Positions 49,857-58,078 are shown, counted from the stretch's first letter. The stretch is DNA of 58,078 nt from Chlorobium sp. (GCA_028280025.1 JANQMO010000042.1:1-58078), one strand, 5' to 3'. The notes: a model not told the origin generated them from the sequence alone. A program made the numbers and translations.

Positions 49857-52202
49857 CTAGCGACCATGGCACTTTTTATACTTTATGCCACTTCCACAAG
49901 GGCATGGCTCATTACGACCAGTTTTCCTTGAATACTTGGGTGCTGATGTATCTGCACTAAGGGAAGAATTTACTGTTCTTGACCGCTGGCTCATGCGTTT
50001 AGCATCGTCAAAGATATGCGCATTTTCCTCAGTTCGCTCAGAAGGGAGATGAACTTTAAAATGTATCGCCTTGTCATAGCCCCCCCCTGTGCTAACCTCA
50101 ACCATTACACCAACAATATCGGGAGACTTAGTGCACAGAGCAGCTGCGCTTGCCTTTTCATTTATTTTTTCCCATTCAATATTATGCTTGGCGCTTTGCA
50201 ACCACACGAAGAGTGGCTGACCTTCGCCGGCAAATGCGAAGTAACGTGCAGAGTGCTGCTCTATAGTTTCGCTTAGATCCGAAAGCAGCTTTGCAAAATC
50301 CTTACGTACTTGCTTACCATAGTTACGGATGAGGCTCTCAGCTAAGAGCCATCCCGGTGCTCGGGTAGTGTCTAGTGCTCCAAGCAGTTTCAAAACCTCA
50401 TCTGGGAACTCCTGAGTAGGTATTGGGTTGGCTTCCCAATTCTCACCCACGAAGCTCTTGTCGACGACACCGCTCATACCATTCCACACCACCAAGTTTG
50501 CCTCTCCGTTCTTGAATTGGTCAGCAATGTCTTGATCAAAACGGTTCTTTGTTATGTAAGCGCCAAGGTGATCGAACTCGTCAAACAGATAAGCATGCTT
50601 CATGCATGCCACAGCCTGCCGCACTTCCATGTAGTGCGCAAACACCCCTGGTGTAGGCAGGATACGCTTTAGGACAAACAGATCATCAATCGACATTGAT
50701 ACAAAGCCGTGTTTACCGAGAAGCGGCTCAACCTGAGACAATTCCTTGCAAAAAGACGAAAAGGGCGAGAATGACTCGACCGTCAACCCAATAGGCACCA
50801 TCACTCGATAATCCGAGCGACGGACCCGGCCGCACTCTTCATATTTGCTGACCACTCGATGGTAGAGTGGTACCTCGTCCGCGGAATTTAGATAATTAAA
50901 GAAACGCTCACACTGTCTGTAAGCCTTAAGTACCAAGTCCTGTACTGACTGGGTGTGACGCTTAAAATCGAGCGCAGGCGAAGCAATAGTCGCTGCCGCA
51001 CCTGCTTTAGCTTCAACGAGGAAGAGCACATCATCGATTAGAACTAGGGTGTCGTTTTCGGACCATTGTTTAGTCACGGGATCCTTGTAGTACACCTCTT
51101 GGTAGATTGTTGCTCTGGGGAGCTGATCGGTGAGTATGTCTGGAAACGCTCCTTCGCTCATTATTTTCTGGCGGTCTTCGAAAGCCTTCTTGTAGGCAGG
51201 TTTCCGTAACAACAGATTGAAAAGAAGTGCACGATACCCTGCGTCACGTGTGAAACAGGGGTCAACAGCGTAATAATCCGATTCAAGTTGGATTAAGGGC
51301 TTTTTGCGAGCAGGGAGGGTCCTGTAAGGGGTTCCTGTGAAGTCGCCTTCAGCAAAAAACTCAGTCTCTTCACCGCGTTGATACGCCAAATCCGCTAATA
51401 ATTTCGGTGGTAATTTTGTGTGACGACTGACATTGGCGATACCGCCTCGGAGCATGTCGTCCATGGCCAGTCCGGCAGCTTTCGATTGATCCGTATTTGC
51501 CGCAACCCATGTTTCCATAACGTCTTCAAGAGGTTTTTTCTGCGCAGCAGCAAAACCCTGCAAAGCTTCAAACTGTTTCATCATTTCTTCTATGGCGTTC
51601 GCATGTCCCGAACGGGTAGCGTTAGCCATATCTTGGAAGCCCTCCGCAATCTCAGTGGAATCGACTCCATAGACCTCTTTCAGGACATCATCGTGTGGTG
51701 CAAGCACGTAGTGGTAAAATTCACCTTCTAAAACCTGATAGCGATTCCCTCGGAGCAGAACCCACGTTGATTTTGCGTGAAACTCTATATCTGCCGTATC
51801 AGGTCCAAAGTCCTCGTTTTCTGTATCAACTGACGAGGCCATTGCGAAAAACATGGCTTGTTCTCGCAACTTACGGCTAAGTGCAAACAACTCGGTACAT
51901 TGCACTTCACCGAATTCAACTTTGGCGGGAGCCGTATCTGATGCGAGGACTGCATGCACGTACTCCAGTAGAAATTGGATTTCATTAATTGTGTTATCAG
52001 GATTATCAGAGTCACTTTCTACCGAAGTTACACTGTCGCCCGCCATCATTTTCATAATGCGCTGAGCATATACATATCCGAGGAGGTCCTGGGGTGGCAT
52101 CCCAACTATTAAAGTCCGCATTTTGGCGGCAGTTGTTTCCATATCCTTCAAAAGAATGGCTACTGCTTCTTTCCTTTTTTGTTCAATAGTTACTGGCGTC
52201 AT
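49857..52202 (-). CDS. Large SEC-C-motif protein with a nuclease-like (PD-(D/E)xK/NERD-type) signature
   Basis: The 781-residue protein ends in a SEC-C zinc motif, GRNEPCPCGSGIKYKKCHGR, as at the SecA C-terminus. In the middle it has QEVYYKDP, then ENDTLVLIDDVLFLVEAKAG with Glu397-x-Lys399, which fits the acidic and ExK pattern of restriction-endonuclease-like folds such as NERD. The rest is helical and unassigned. It is leftward, 175 bases downstream of the TIR-like gene. Proteins of this kind are frequent in accessory defence regions, so a nuclease effector role is plausible, but I cannot prove the fold. Confidence 0.6.
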   Translation of the reverse strand: MTPVTIEQKRKEAVAILLKDMETTAAKMRTLIVGMPPQDLLGYVYAQRIMKMMAGDSVTSVESDSDNPDNTINEIQFLLEYVHAVLASDTAPAKVEFGEVQCTELFALSRKLREQAMFFAMASSVDTENEDFGPDTADIEFHAKSTWVLLRGNRYQVLEGEFYHYVLAPHDDVLKEVYGVDSTEIAEGFQDMANATRSGHANAIEEMMKQFEALQGFAAAQKKPLEDVMETWVAANTDQSKAAGLAMDDMLRGGIANVSRHTKLPPKLLADLAYQRGEETEFFAEGDFTGTPYRTLPARKKPLIQLESDYYAVDPCFTRDAGYRALLFNLLLRKPAYKKAFEDRQKIMSEGAFPDILTDQLPRATIYQEVYYKDPVTKQWSENDTLVLIDDVLFLVEAKAGAAATIASPALDFKRHTQSVQDLVLKAYRQCERFFNYLNSADEVPLYHRVVSKYEECGRVRRSDYRVMVPIGLTVESFSPFSSFCKELSQVEPLLGKHGFVSMSIDDLFVLKRILPTPGVFAHYMEVRQAVACMKHAYLFDEFDHLGAYITKNRFDQDIADQFKNGEANLVVWNGMSGVVDKSFVGENWEANPIPTQEFPDEVLKLLGALDTTRAPGWLLAESLIRNYGKQVRKDFAKLLSDLSETIEQHSARYFAFAGEGQPLFVWLQSAKHNIEWEKINEKASAAALCTKSPDIVGVMVEVSTGGGYDKAIHFKVHLPSERTEENAHIFDDAKRMSQRSRTVNSSLSADTSAPKYSRKTGRNEPCPCGSGIKYKKCHGR

Positions 52203-52377
52203 GATTAATCCTGAATCTCTGCGAATTCTAAGGACTTTTATACTAGGTTAATGTCCGCTTTGGGTCACAAGCAGACGTTGAGCACTGTATCGTTTCTTGT
52301 CTCGTATAATGGTTTCAAAGCAGGCGCTCGAGAAGCGCATAGCGGTTTTCGGGTGGCTGGATGTGATTTTATGCCCG

Positions 52378-53139
52378 TTAGCTTGACGCTTTTGTAATAT
52401 TTGCTGGATTTAGTACAAAACCTGCGGCCCGCAACCGGTCTGCTAGCTTTGGCACAGTTTCTTTTACGTGGTCATTGAACGGGATATACAATATACCTTG
52501 TGCATCCGATGGGACTTCAACATGCCCCTTTTTGAGAATAGCCACGTTACCCCGACCAATTGCTGAGATAAGCATACCCATTTCAAGAACAACATTCTGA
52601 CGTGCTCGTGGCTGAACGTTTTCTTTGCCATCAGCTTTGGCGTACCCCATATCATCTGGAGTCATAAGAACAATCCCAAAACGTGCTTGGTTTGCGCTTG
52701 GCCCGATTTCAGATTCAAGAGCTTCTATGATTGTTAAGCCACCACCACCGGTGTTTGCGAGTACAAACGGATCAAGACCAAGCTTATGAAGCACCAACTC
52801 GAGCTGTTCCCTCGCCGTTGTGTCGTGCCCATGAACGAGAAATACTTTTTTATTTGCGGCAGCAGGGTTTGATGGTGCTTCTGGGTCTGGAGTGTCTGCA
52901 ACACCTTCTGTGGGAACAGATGTTGTCCCGGTATATGAACCCCACGCAGCGATAAGTTTTTCTCTTGGTGCTTTCTTGCCCTGGATATTTACTGTGCCAG
53001 TTGACGAATACCAATTTACTATTGCTCCTTCAGTTGTTTTGATCTGATGCCCGTGCTCTTGATCTTTGACCTCAGCAATATTGAAACCACAACCACGGAT
53101 TATGGTCTGTAAATCTTCTAATGATCCTTCGTGCTTCAT
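52378..53139 (-). CDS. TIR-like nucleotide-binding protein (PF10137 type)
   Basis: The 253-residue protein has a C-terminal TIR-like domain from about residue 98: KKVFLVHGHDTTAREQLELV, then LANTGGGGLTIIEALE with the presumed catalytic Glu139. LMTPDDMGYAKADG and NVVLEMGMLISAIGRGNVAI follow. These are the marks of the predicted nucleotide-binding TIR-like family found in several anti-phage systems. The N-terminal 60 residues (for example GAIVNWYSSTGTVNIQGK) form a separate small domain, followed by a Pro/Ala-rich linker at 75-97. ATG 53139 is chosen; TTG 53169 is an upstream option. It is the third gene of the TIR operon. Confidence 0.82.
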   Translation of the reverse strand: MKHEGSLEDLQTIIRGCGFNIAEVKDQEHGHQIKTTEGAIVNWYSSTGTVNIQGKKAPREKLIAAWGSYTGTTSVPTEGVADTPDPEAPSNPAAANKKVFLVHGHDTTAREQLELVLHKLGLDPFVLANTGGGGLTIIEALESEIGPSANQARFGIVLMTPDDMGYAKADGKENVQPRARQNVVLEMGMLISAIGRGNVAILKKGHVEVPSDAQGILYIPFNDHVKETVPKLADRLRAAGFVLNPANITKASS

Positions 53140-53194
53140 ATTCAATTTCTGTCTTTTGAGGTACGCCAAAGCTAAACGAGCAACATGTTAGCGC

Positions 53195-54085
53195 TCACTC
53201 TAGCCGCTCCGGTTTTTCGACATTTATTAATCCACTTTCATCAACTGACAGCAATATTTTTTCTCCAAACTGAACTTTAACTCCAAGAGTTTTGTATCGC
53301 TCAAACAAGTCCAACATAGCGCCCGCTTGTTCTATTTGCGCTTGTCTTTCATTAATTCTGGTTGTTGACTCAATTTGTTCCTTCTCAGCATATGCTTTAT
53401 CCAATTCGGCTTGAATTTGAAGGTTTTCTAGTTTTCTTTTTTTCCATTCCGGGATGAAAAATATGACTTTTTCGATTAGCTCTGCCCATGGCCTCAAATC
53501 GAGGCTAAAGAAGCTCGACAAAGATCCTTTTCTGGCTTGAACTAGTTGTATATCCCTGGTTCCACTGATCTCTTGAAGTAGCGCCAATATATCAACAGTG
53601 AATCTCAGTTGTTTCTCTATGTCTGTATTATATTGGCCGATTGATATTCCGACAATTCGTTCATTCTCTGCTGCTGTATATATAGTCTCATCAATTGGGT
53701 TATGCGTAATGACTTCTATTGCGCGACGAAATTGATCCCTGAATTGTGCGTCTTGTGAATCAAGCCAGCGCATGTAACTTATTGCCATTATATCAGATGG
53801 CAGGTCTTGCTCACGGAGGACAGCCAACGTCGGTTTAGTTTGTCCTATTGCTGCGCCAACTTCAAAATTCACATAAGTGCTTCTGCGGTTTAAAACAGCA
53901 ACTATTAGATGAGCCTCTCTAATACCTTTCATTATCGCATCTTGTATGGAGTCGCCTATGGGAATTCGCTCGTAATCTAACCAAACGTCCAAACCTAGTT
54001 CCTTCAATACAGGTACGATTTCATGGTAAACAAAGTCTTTATCTACATGCGCGTAGCTGAGAAAGCATTTTAGATTTCTTCTCAT
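53195..54085 (-). CDS. TIR-domain protein with C-terminal coiled coil
   Basis: The 296-residue protein has an N-terminal TIR domain: KCFLSYAHVDKDFV, VWLDYERIPIGDSIQDAI, and RRSTYVNFEVGAAIG with Tyr71 and Glu75 at the spacing of the NADase site. TIR NADases deplete or convert NAD+ during phage infection. The middle (about 100-220) is unassigned, with a hydrophobic stretch VIFFIPEW; the C-terminal part (about 215-270) is a charged coiled coil. It is the second gene in the leftward TIR operon, with 33 bases after the upstream gene and 55 before the downstream one. Confidence 0.8.
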   Translation of the reverse strand: MRRNLKCFLSYAHVDKDFVYHEIVPVLKELGLDVWLDYERIPIGDSIQDAIMKGIREAHLIVAVLNRRSTYVNFEVGAAIGQTKPTLAVLREQDLPSDIMAISYMRWLDSQDAQFRDQFRRAIEVITHNPIDETIYTAAENERIVGISIGQYNTDIEKQLRFTVDILALLQEISGTRDIQLVQARKGSLSSFFSLDLRPWAELIEKVIFFIPEWKKRKLENLQIQAELDKAYAEKEQIESTTRINERQAQIEQAGAMLDLFERYKTLGVKVQFGEKILLSVDESGLINVEKPERLE

Positions 54086-54119
54086 GAATCAATTTCCATT
54101 TTTTTTGCTAATGTTGAGA

Positions 54120-55091
54120 TTAGCCCTCTTGATCCTCTGACGAGTTCCTATCAGGGATCTTCCGATGCATTGCCATATCCAAGATCATTGGCAGCTCCTC
54201 GATCAGCATCATGATTTCTTTGGAACCTCCAGAAAGATCAAAGAATATCTTAGAATGCATCATGTGCTTCATCATTCGACGAAGCCTAGTAATGTTTTTT
54301 TCTGTGTTCTCAGATCGTCCGTCCCTGATCTCTCGGTACGTCTCCGTCAGCACTTCAGCCAACCATGGCAAATCTTCGCGGTAGAAACCGGCGAGCATCA
54401 GCAAATGCAATGGACCTCCACCTTCTTCGCCTGCGATCATCGTCATCTCGTCCAGCATGTGGGGGTGGATGCGCCGCATTCTACGACGTTTGTATCCATC
54501 TTCTCGACCTGTCAGCTCTTCCAACTCACCCATCCTTGAGTTTATCCCGCGTACACCCGTAACGAGTTCTTCTAGTATCTCGTGGTGTGGGCGCATGTGT
54601 TTCTCGGACGGTTCTGTATCTGGTATGGTTTCGAAAGCTTCTTGAAGTCGTGGCCAAAGTGCTGGCACAAGCTGTTCCACAATTTGTTCGGAAGTCTTCG
54701 TCTCTGAAACGTTGTTGATAGACTTCACAATTTCCATGATGCCACTCTCTTCGAGTTTTTGTGCTTGGAACTGTGACAAAGGGCCGCTCAGATCGCTTAT
54801 CTCTAAACCATAAAGCAGCGGGATAACCTTCGCGTCTAGCATGGATTTTGATAGGGCTCCTGACTCAAACAGGATCCATTCGGAGTGAAGGTTTTCAGGG
54901 GTTATGCAAATGATGCCAAAGTTGGATGACTCAAGTTCACCAGCGATTGCCTGAGCCCATCGATCCCCTGCAGATATATCCTTGTCCGAGACCCACGGCT
55001 CGACATATTGCAGAGCCATCGGAAGCCAGTCTCGTAGCGCATTTGCAAGGGCTTTGCTTCTTTTCCCGCTCCAACTGATGAACACCTTCAT
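54120..55091 (-). CDS. TIR-domain protein with helical C-terminal domain
   Basis: The 323-residue protein starts with MKVFISWSGKRSKALANAL, a TIR fold beginning. It goes on with VSDKDISAGDRWAQAIAGEL, and SEWILFESGALSKSM with Trp72 and Glu76 as the presumed NADase residues. The C-terminal half (about 165-323) is helical and rich in Met, Arg and Glu, with no family I recognise. ATG 55091 has GGGAGGG upstream at good distance, so the frame's earlier start is not needed. It is the first gene of the three-gene TIR operon and is divergent from the HTH gene. Confidence 0.8.
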   Translation of the reverse strand: MKVFISWSGKRSKALANALRDWLPMALQYVEPWVSDKDISAGDRWAQAIAGELESSNFGIICITPENLHSEWILFESGALSKSMLDAKVIPLLYGLEISDLSGPLSQFQAQKLEESGIMEIVKSINNVSETKTSEQIVEQLVPALWPRLQEAFETIPDTEPSEKHMRPHHEILEELVTGVRGINSRMGELEELTGREDGYKRRRMRRIHPHMLDEMTMIAGEEGGGPLHLLMLAGFYREDLPWLAEVLTETYREIRDGRSENTEKNITRLRRMMKHMMHSKIFFDLSGGSKEIMMLIEELPMILDMAMHRKIPDRNSSEDQEG

Positions 55092-55565
55092 TTGTATTGG
55101 CCCTCCCACTTAATATCTAGTTTGTTTGTTCGCTTCTTCGAATGTGCTCCGAAATTCTCATCGATATAGCATTATTTATTTTCTGCACCACAGATTATCT
55201 GAGCTTCTTTGAATGATAAGGCAGCTCATTATCGGTTTAATACATCGGATTTTTGATTAGTAGTAATAGACAAGATTGCATGTCTGTTATATGAGTTATA
55301 CGGCATACGTATAACTTCAAGAGTCTATTATTTTTAACTTCTGTTGAAATATTACTCTTTTGAAAAGCATACTATTTTCAATCAGAGAGAGTGGCGTTTA
55401 TCATGTAAAGGGCTTTACTCTATGAGGACGTCATGATTTTCATGCAGTAATACTACGATAATATAGCCATTTCATGAAAAACTGCACCCCATTCATCCCC
55501 CATGGTGGTTGAACGGGGTTAGTTTTTATTGCGAGATTTCCATCGTTGTTACTCGTTAATGTCTG
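55092..55565. other. AT-rich divergent intergenic region of the mobile element
   Basis: The 474 bases between the TIR operon and the HTH gene carry no gene. They contain the perfect inverted repeat listed at 55294-55316 and a weaker TTTTCATG/CATGAAAA pair near 55436-55487. Promoters for both directions must lie here. Confidence 0.5.
55294..55316. promoter_or_regulatory. Perfect 9-bp inverted repeat, candidate operator
   Basis: AGTTATACG (55294-55302) and CGTATAACT (55308-55316) are exact inverted copies separated by five bases. They lie between the divergent TIR operon and the excisionase-like HTH gene, 272 bases before the latter. A binding site for an element-encoded regulator is inferred. 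Confidence 0.4.
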
Positions 55566-55928
55566 ATGTTTAGCTCGATGGATGTCTCTGACTCCCCCCA
55601 TATCCTTTCTGATGACAGAATCGTAACCGCGATTCGGGCAATCATCCGCCAGGAACTTGCCCGGGCATTGGATGTTCAGCAAAAGGACAAGTTGCTTACG
55701 GTCGATGAAGCAGCGGAGATGCTGAGCCTTGCCGTTCCCACGGTGTACAAGCTGGTCAACCAGAACAAGATTCCCTTCATGAAAAGAACAAAGCGATTGT
55801 ATTTCTCTGAGCAGCGGTTGAATGATTGGTTGCTGAGAAGCCAAACGCAGACTGATGATGAGCGCTTTGGTGCTGTTGATACCTATCTCGTTAAACGGCG
55901 GAGTAGAAAAAACAACAGAAGGGCTTAG
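55566..55928 (+). CDS. Excisionase-type helix-turn-helix protein (HTH_17)
   Basis: The 120-residue protein has a central MerR/excisionase-like motif: LLTVDEAAEMLSLAVPTVYK, then KIPFMKRTKRLYFSE, followed by LNDWL. Such small HTH proteins act as excisionases or transcription factors in integrative elements. The basic C-terminus (KRRSRKNNRR) may add DNA contacts. ATG 55566 or 55578 may be used. It precedes ParA by 90 bases. Confidence 0.82.
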   Translation: MFSSMDVSDSPHILSDDRIVTAIRAIIRQELARALDVQQKDKLLTVDEAAEMLSLAVPTVYKLVNQNKIPFMKRTKRLYFSEQRLNDWLLRSQTQTDDERFGAVDTYLVKRRSRKNNRRA

Positions 55929-56018
55929 CTGGGGGCTTTACTGTGAGACGTGTCGTTTCTATGTGTAAACATGTTGTGATACCGGAATGATGGCAGGTAA
56001 ACATGAAATCATGATTAC

Positions 56019-56666
56019 ATGAAAACCGTTGCAATCATATCCCAGAAAGGTGGCGCGGGGAAAACCACGATCGCACTGAACCTGGCAGTGGCTGCGGCAC
56101 AGTTCGGTTATCAATCACTGGTTATCGATATTGACCCTCAATCAAGTGCGAAAGGGTGGGATGATCTCCGTACAGAAGAGCTGCCGGTGGTTATTTCAGC
56201 TCAGGCGTCAAGGTTGAATTCATTGCTTGAAACGGCAAGGCAAAATGGCGCAAAGCTGACAATTATCGACACTGCTCCCCATTCAGAATCAGCAGCACTT
56301 GCTGCAGCCCGCGCAGTCGATCTGGTGCTTATCCCTTGCCGACCATCGCTGCTAGATCTGAAGGCAATCACAACATCAATCGACCTTGCAGCATTGGCAA
56401 AAACACCTGCCCTGGCCGTGTTGAATACCGTACCGGTTCGGGGCACCCTGAAGCAGGAAGCTGAAGCTGTTTTGCAGGGATATGGCATTGAAATTCTGCC
56501 AGCATATCTCGGGAACCGGATAGCATTTGTGCATTCGTTGACGGCAGGACAGTCAGTACTTGAATATGAACCTTCCGGTAAAGCGGCAGAGGAAATTCGT
56601 GCACTCTATGAAGCAGTCTGCCGTTATGCACGATGGACATCATTGCTTAAACCTGTCTGCTCATGA
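56019..56666 (+). CDS. parA: ParA-family partition ATPase
   Basis: The 215-residue protein has the deviant Walker A motif ISQKGGAGKTTIALNLA, the VIDIDPQSSAKGW Walker A' region and LTIIDTAPHSE Walker B. ParA ATPases partition plasmids or other cargo, and are common in ICEs where they help maintain the excised circle. It is short, without an N-terminal HTH, as in the type Ib group. It overlaps the next gene by ATGA (56663-56666). Confidence 0.9.
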   Translation: MKTVAIISQKGGAGKTTIALNLAVAAAQFGYQSLVIDIDPQSSAKGWDDLRTEELPVVISAQASRLNSLLETARQNGAKLTIIDTAPHSESAALAAARAVDLVLIPCRPSLLDLKAITTSIDLAALAKTPALAVLNTVPVRGTLKQEAEAVLQGYGIEILPAYLGNRIAFVHSLTAGQSVLEYEPSGKAAEEIRALYEAVCRYARWTSLLKPVCS

Positions 56667-56932
56667 AGAAGAAATCAACCCTTGCTGACGCGCTCTTACA
56701 GCATTCTGATCATGTTGATCAGAAGGAAAAAGCACCCTCAAAACAGAGCACATCACATTCCTATGTGGCTCCGGTTCGCAGAGGGAAAAAGGCGGTCACC
56801 GGATGGTTTGAACCGGATGTTGTCCGGCAACTGAAGCTGCTTGGTATAGAGCAAAACATGACCATCCAGGATTTGATGAAGGAGGCTCTGAATGATCTCT
56901 TTTCCAAGTACAACAAAGCACAAATCGCCTGA
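56663..56932 (+). CDS. Ribbon-helix-helix partner of ParA (ParG-like)
   Basis: The 89-residue protein has an unstructured, Lys/Ser-rich N-terminal half. A C-terminal segment, KKAVTGWFEPDVVRQLKLLG and then MTIQDLMKEALNDLF, follows and matches the ribbon-helix-helix fold. Translation is coupled to parA by the four-base overlap. By analogy with ParF/ParG it likely binds a centromere-like site and stimulates the ATPase; I could not locate that site. Confidence 0.75.
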   Translation: MKKKSTLADALLQHSDHVDQKEKAPSKQSTSHSYVAPVRRGKKAVTGWFEPDVVRQLKLLGIEQNMTIQDLMKEALNDLFSKYNKAQIA

Positions 56933-56937
56933 GACAG

Positions 56938-57372
56938 ATGAAAAGAACTACTGAAACGCAAACAATTGTCCATTTGCAGGATCAGGCGGATGTTCAATGC
57001 TCACTCATTTACGGAACACCGATGTGCATTGTTGAAGAAGAGGGAGCACGGAAAGCTCTTTTTTCTGACGGTGAACTTGTTGGGTATCGGATCATTAACG
57101 GCAATCGTGAGCATGGCTTTTTGTTCAAAACAGGCCAATGGAATAGCCGTCAAAAAGTACCGGGAGTATCACCAGTAGTAACTCTGATGGTTGATGCAAA
57201 ATCACGATATCGTTCAGAAAAACTGCAAGAAATGCTGCACATGATAGCCTGTTATGAGATAGAGATGACAAGGGTTCCTGATCACTTTTTCCTGCGTTTC
57301 AACACGCTGCTTGAGGGGAGGAACTGCAGCGCACAAGCAATGCAAAACATGATTGAAAAATGGTGCAAATGA
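56938..57372 (+). CDS. Unknown protein of the transfer module
   Basis: The 144-residue protein has no signal, membrane segment or recognised motif; cysteines are at CSLIYG, MCIVEEE, IACYEIE, RNCSAQ and KWCK. It lies between the RHH gene (5 bases upstream) and the TraF-like gene (ATGA overlap, 57369-57372), so it is probably part of the same transfer/partition operon. Function is not assigned. Confidence 0.65.
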   Translation: MKRTTETQTIVHLQDQADVQCSLIYGTPMCIVEEEGARKALFSDGELVGYRIINGNREHGFLFKTGQWNSRQKVPGVSPVVTLMVDAKSRYRSEKLQEMLHMIACYEIEMTRVPDHFFLRFNTLLEGRNCSAQAMQNMIEKWCK

Positions 57373-57953
57373 GATCATTTCGACCATTGTTTTTCACCGG
57401 ATTGGTCGTCGGTTCCATTGCCGCCGTCTGTTCAGTTTTTGCTCAACCATTGATCATCTACAATGCAACCGACAGTCTGCCACACGGGATTTACCGGGTC
57501 ATCAAACAGCAAAATTATAAACGGGGTGACCTGATTGTTTTCCCTGTTCCTGAACGGGTTCGACGTCTTGTTCTTGAGCGCGGCTGGCTGAAACCGGACA
57601 GCTATCTCATCAAAACGGTTGCTGCAATTAATGGGGATAACGTGTGGATAACATGTGGACAAGTTTTCGTAAACGGAAAGTCGTTTGGGGCAACAAAAAT
57701 ACAAGACCGGCGTGGATTACCACTGCCATCTCTTGTCTTCAATGACACACTTTCTCCAGGGAAAATCGCGGTGTTTCAGCGCAGTGATGACAGCTTTGAT
57801 TCCCGCTATTTCGGACCGATTGATGAGAGAGAAATCATCGGGAGGGCAGTACCAATCTTGGTGTTTCATACCATAGATAACGGTAATCAACCATCGATGA
57901 CCAACATGCAGGAGAGGTACGTTCAGAATGAGAACTCTGGTAGTGCAAGATAA
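57369..57953 (+). CDS. traF: TraF-like S26 signal peptidase of conjugation systems
   Basis: The 194-residue protein has an N-terminal membrane segment (about 8-25) and the S26 catalytic serine in NATDSLPHGIYRV (Ser36). The lysine is in YLIKTVAAINGD (Lys82), with GDNVWITCGQVFVNG behind it. TraF proteins cleave and cyclise the conjugative pilin, and are typical of ICE and plasmid transfer operons. Start at 57369 uses ATGA overlap with the upstream stop and is preferred over 57360. No other transfer genes are in the window. Confidence 0.8.
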   Translation: MRSFRPLFFTGLVVGSIAAVCSVFAQPLIIYNATDSLPHGIYRVIKQQNYKRGDLIVFPVPERVRRLVLERGWLKPDSYLIKTVAAINGDNVWITCGQVFVNGKSFGATKIQDRRGLPLPSLVFNDTLSPGKIAVFQRSDDSFDSRYFGPIDEREIIGRAVPILVFHTIDNGNQPSMTNMQERYVQNENSGSAR

Positions 57954-58056
57954 AGGCAATGTTCACAACGGCGTTTCAAGCCATTGCTCCATTGCAGGTT
58001 ACAGGGTTAACACGGTGTGTTATGATGATAGCGGGAATAGAATGTTTGCAGATTAA
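57928..58056 (+). CDS. Possible small protein downstream of traF
   Basis: A 42-codon frame starts at ATG 57928, has GGAGAGG at 57911-57917 as a good ribosome site, overlaps the end of traF and stops at TAA 58054-58056. The product has three cysteines... no: two cysteines (CSIAGY and VCYDD) and no family. Because the frame is short and near the edge, it may be chance. Confidence 0.35.
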   Translation: MRTLVVQDKGNVHNGVSSHCSIAGYRVNTVCYDDSGNRMFAD

Positions 58057-58078
58057 CTCTTTGTATATCCAATCGTTA

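Noticed and set aside
52378..55091. Naming the TIR cluster Thoeris or CBASS
   Set aside because: No ThsA (SIR2/SLOG or macro effector) and no CD-NTase cyclase gene is visible in or beside the cluster.

Overview
The window looks like a chromosomal segment of a green sulfur bacterium (Chlorobiaceae; the gene content and intergenic repeats suggest Prosthecochloris or Chlorobium, but the species cannot be fixed from sequence alone). The clues are an FrhB-type chlorophyll-pathway reductase next to a chlorophyll-b-reductase-like SDR, anaerobic HemN, a sulfide-oriented cysteine/methionine operon with DsrE- and TusA-type proteins, Bacteroidota/Chlorobiota-type small proteins (DUF3098), and short-repeat-rich intergenic DNA.

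Layout. 1-4273: end of an exbD-tonB unit, then a leftward ndh / small membrane protein / argD / DUF3098 unit. 4546-9976: a rightward sulfur-assimilation operon consisting of an Rrf2 regulator, cysteine synthase, a ThiS-like sulfur carrier with a C-terminal tail, an O-acylhomoserine sulfhydrylase-like enzyme, a ThiF/MoeB-like activator, a JAMM protease, DsrE2 and a TusA-like protein. The set matches the known thiocarboxylate-carrier (CysO/HcyS) logic. Two miniature transposon-like elements, one nested in the other, sit inside the operon. 10097-21572: an electron-transfer locus with four 15-bp tandem repeats in its upstream region, a Cyc2-like cytochrome-porin, Rieske protein, 2[4Fe-4S] ferredoxin, cytochrome b6-like protein, subunit-IV-like protein, an octaheme cytochrome with a long coiled coil, a monoheme lipoprotein cytochrome, a cupredoxin, a secreted pentapeptide-repeat protein, and the ResB/CcsA haem-ligation pair. 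Together they could carry electrons between the outer surface and a menaquinone-type bc complex.

21654-47304: mostly housekeeping genes: cupin, purE, hemN, a hybrid histidine kinase, a uridine-kinase-like protein, nitroreductase, an ABC-F protein, the SDR/FrhB pair, sucC, tadA, a membrane protein, nitronate monooxygenase, gpmA, gltBD, a DUF4404 protein and clpX. Further short mobile repeats lie between them. 47362-47435 is tRNA-Val(GAC). From its 3' end to the right edge runs an integrated element: tyrosine integrase, an unknown gene, then leftward accessory genes (a SEC-C protein with a nuclease-like motif and a compact operon of three different TIR or TIR-like proteins, a probable anti-phage cluster). 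These are followed by an excisionase-like HTH protein, ParA, a ribbon-helix-helix protein, an unknown protein and a TraF-type signal peptidase. The far end of the element is outside the window.

The two most unusual stretches are the Cyc2-like/Rieske/ferredoxin/b/octaheme locus and the triple-TIR operon with its SEC-C neighbour. All functions are read from motifs and family memory; no database search was run.
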